The translations under genes and the position numbers were made by a program. From Thermoplasmata archaeon (GTDB taxonomy: Archaea > Thermoplasmatota > JAKEGO01): 31,189 bases of DNA. Positions 29,974 through 31,189 of the stretch are shown here, piece by piece (the first letter of the stretch is position 1; each line of letters opens with the position of its first letter). The stretch lies in NCBI GenBank assembly GCA_022615805.1, contig JAKEGO010000067.1:1-31189 (forward strand), read 5' to 3'. The notes beneath the pieces are model-generated. The model saw only the letters and a program-made list of their open reading frames with translations, searched no databases and was not told the DNA's origin.

Positions 29974-31189
29974 ATGGAAGCACTCTTCCCGACCGAGAAG
30001 TTGAAGTGCTGGAACGCCGCGAAGGACCTCAGGATGAAGTACTACCAGGACTACGTCGAAGCGCACGACAAGGGGGGTATCCGGTGGGCAGGGGGCGCAT
30101 GGACCTTCGATGCCGTCCCCGCGGGCCTCGGCGACGACGTCTACCCGATAACGAGCGAGCCATACGGCGCGACGCTGGCGTTCGACAAGGAGCTGTCGCT
30201 CAAGTGCCTCGAGGCCACGGAGGTCAAGGGATACCCGCGCGACCTCTGCTCCTACATGAGGAACTACTGGGGATCGATAATCACGGACACCTTCGCCTTC
30301 GGCTACGATGCCAAGGGGGACTTCGCGCCGAGGTTCATGGAGGGCGTGGAGCCGCTGGGCTTCCCGAAGCCGGACTTCATATGGCAGGACCACATCTGCT
30401 GCTCCCACGCCAAGTGGTACCAGGTGGTCTCCGAGCTCGAGGGCGGCATCCCGACCTACACGGTGGACAACGCCGTGGGCCCGGCGACGGACATCAACGA
30501 CAGGAAGATCAAGTACGTCGTGGAGCAACTGAAGGAGGGGATAGAGTTCCTTCAGAGGGTCACCGGCCGCGACTACGACGACGAACTGCTCTACAGGGCC
30601 ATCCACAACCACTTCGTCTCGACGTCCAAATGGGCAGAGATATGCGAGCTCAACAAGAACATCCCCGCGCCGCTGGACGAGAAGTCCATCTACTCGCTGT
30701 ACGTCTTCGGCACGCTGCAGAAGTCGGGCGCCCAGGTGGCGGACTTCTACGAGAACGTCCTCCTTCCCGAGGTCAGGGACCGCGTGAGGAGGGGCATCGC
30801 GGCCGTTCCGACGGAGCGGTACCGCGTCATGTCCGACACACAGCCCCCCTGGAGCTTCCTTAACATCTTCAGGTACCTGGAGGAGTACGGATGCGTTTCC
30901 GTCGGCTCGCTCTACACCTTCGGCCTCCTGGGGCAGTGGGAGGACAGGTCCGACGGGACGTGGGGCCCGAAGACCATCCCGGACGTCGAGTTCACGGACC
31001 GCGACCAGGCGCTGTACGAGTACGTGAAGTACGAGCTGAACAAGCCGGAGTGGCAGCACTTCTACTCCTGCCACCTGAAGAGCGCCATGATGATCAGGAT
31101 AGCCCGCGAGTGGAAGCTCTCCGGCGTCATGCTCCACTACAACCGCGGGTGCGAGGGCCTCACGGTGGGCATCGCCGAGAACCGCCTCG
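29974..31189 (+). CDS. Benzoyl-CoA reductase / 2-hydroxyacyl-CoA dehydratase-type subunit (BcrB/HgdA-like), 3'-truncated by the window end
   Basis: The ATG at 29974 follows GAGGGGTGATG and lies 11 nt after the preceding stop; 405 codons are present and the frame is still open at the edge. The protein has a short N-terminus then YPITSEPYGATLAFD, GYPRDLCSYMRNYWGSI, DHICCSHAKWYQ with vicinal cysteines, NAVGPATDIND, EYGCVSVGSLYTFG and HYNRGCEGLTVGIAENRL, as in BcrB/BzdO-like subunits. It pairs with the upstream subunit to form the iron-sulfur heterodimer. The BadF/BcrA-type ATPase activator that such enzymes need is expected further downstream and is not in the window. Confidence 0.88.
   Translation, partial: MEALFPTEKLKCWNAAKDLRMKYYQDYVEAHDKGGIRWAGGAWTFDAVPAGLGDDVYPITSEPYGATLAFDKELSLKCLEATEVKGYPRDLCSYMRNYWGSIITDTFAFGYDAKGDFAPRFMEGVEPLGFPKPDFIWQDHICCSHAKWYQVVSELEGGIPTYTVDNAVGPATDINDRKIKYVVEQLKEGIEFLQRVTGRDYDDELLYRAIHNHFVSTSKWAEICELNKNIPAPLDEKSIYSLYVFGTLQKSGAQVADFYENVLLPEVRDRVRRGIAAVPTERYRVMSDTQPPWSFLNIFRYLEEYGCVSVGSLYTFGLLGQWEDRSDGTWGPKTIPDVEFTDRDQALYEYVKYELNKPEWQHFYSCHLKSAMMIRIAREWKLSGVMLHYNRGCEGLTVGIAENRL

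Overview
The window is archaeal. It carries a 20S proteasome beta subunit, the KH/beta-CASP termination factor aCPSF1 (FttA), Spt5, aIF5A, CDP-archaeol synthase, a Sec61-beta subunit, GTP cyclohydrolase MptA and an archaeal-type tRNA-Gly. Most genes have a TTTATATA-like box about 25 nt before the start codon, so many mRNAs are probably leaderless. The proteasome subunit closely resembles the Thermoplasma one as I remember it. With the high GC content, this suggests a non-halophilic, high-GC euryarchaeon, most likely a Thermoplasmatota lineage. No rRNA, CRISPR array, integrase or transposase was seen, and the lineage is an inference from gene content.

Layout. 1-386: no convincing gene. 387-4620: nadC (-), a DUF447-like gene (+), then psmB-fttA (+). 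4706-11001: three alkaline-phosphatase-superfamily proteins, each with a candidate Thr nucleophile, and a family 2 glycosyltransferase, interleaved with mptA (-) and spt5 (+). 11443-13651: a 58-aa acidic protein, a PRC-barrel/RNase Z operon (-) and rpe (+). 13683-16794: a small two-helix membrane protein, a many-helix permease-like protein and a Cas4-like nuclease interrupted by four membrane helices. 17022-20394: purH, and a creatininase-family hydrolase coupled to a zinc-ribbon protein. 20489-21085: tRNA-Gly(GCC) followed by a hairpin-rich non-coding stretch with a 144-bp direct repeat and a second copy of the tRNA 3' end. 21086-24531: queE (+), an aIF5A-agmatinase operon (-) and a lipid-linked-glycan flippase-like protein (-). 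24672-27797: a lactate-permease-family transporter with an extracytoplasmic N-terminal domain, carS, and Sec61-beta (-). 27964-31189: a DUF2080/AbrB-like small protein behind a 19-bp palindrome, a GNAT acetyltransferase, and two subunits of a benzoyl-CoA-reductase/2-hydroxyacyl-CoA-dehydratase-type enzyme, the second cut by the window edge.

How the genes connect. FttA and Spt5 act together in transcription elongation and termination. The psmB-fttA order is also known from other Euryarchaeota. Agmatinase makes putrescine, a precursor of the polyamine used to modify aIF5A to (deoxy)hypusine, which fits their shared operon. MptA and QueE can both feed 7-deazaguanine (archaeosine) synthesis, and MptA also feeds methanopterin synthesis. 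The AlkP-type proteins, glycosyltransferase and flippase point to a decorated cell-surface glycan, and CarS makes the archaeal lipid precursor.

The most unusual items are the membrane-split Cas4-like nuclease, the repeat locus at the 3' end of tRNA-Gly, and the palindrome in the leader of the DUF2080-like gene. Start codons were moved where the TATA spacing, a ribosome binding site or domain boundaries pointed to a different site from the longest frame.
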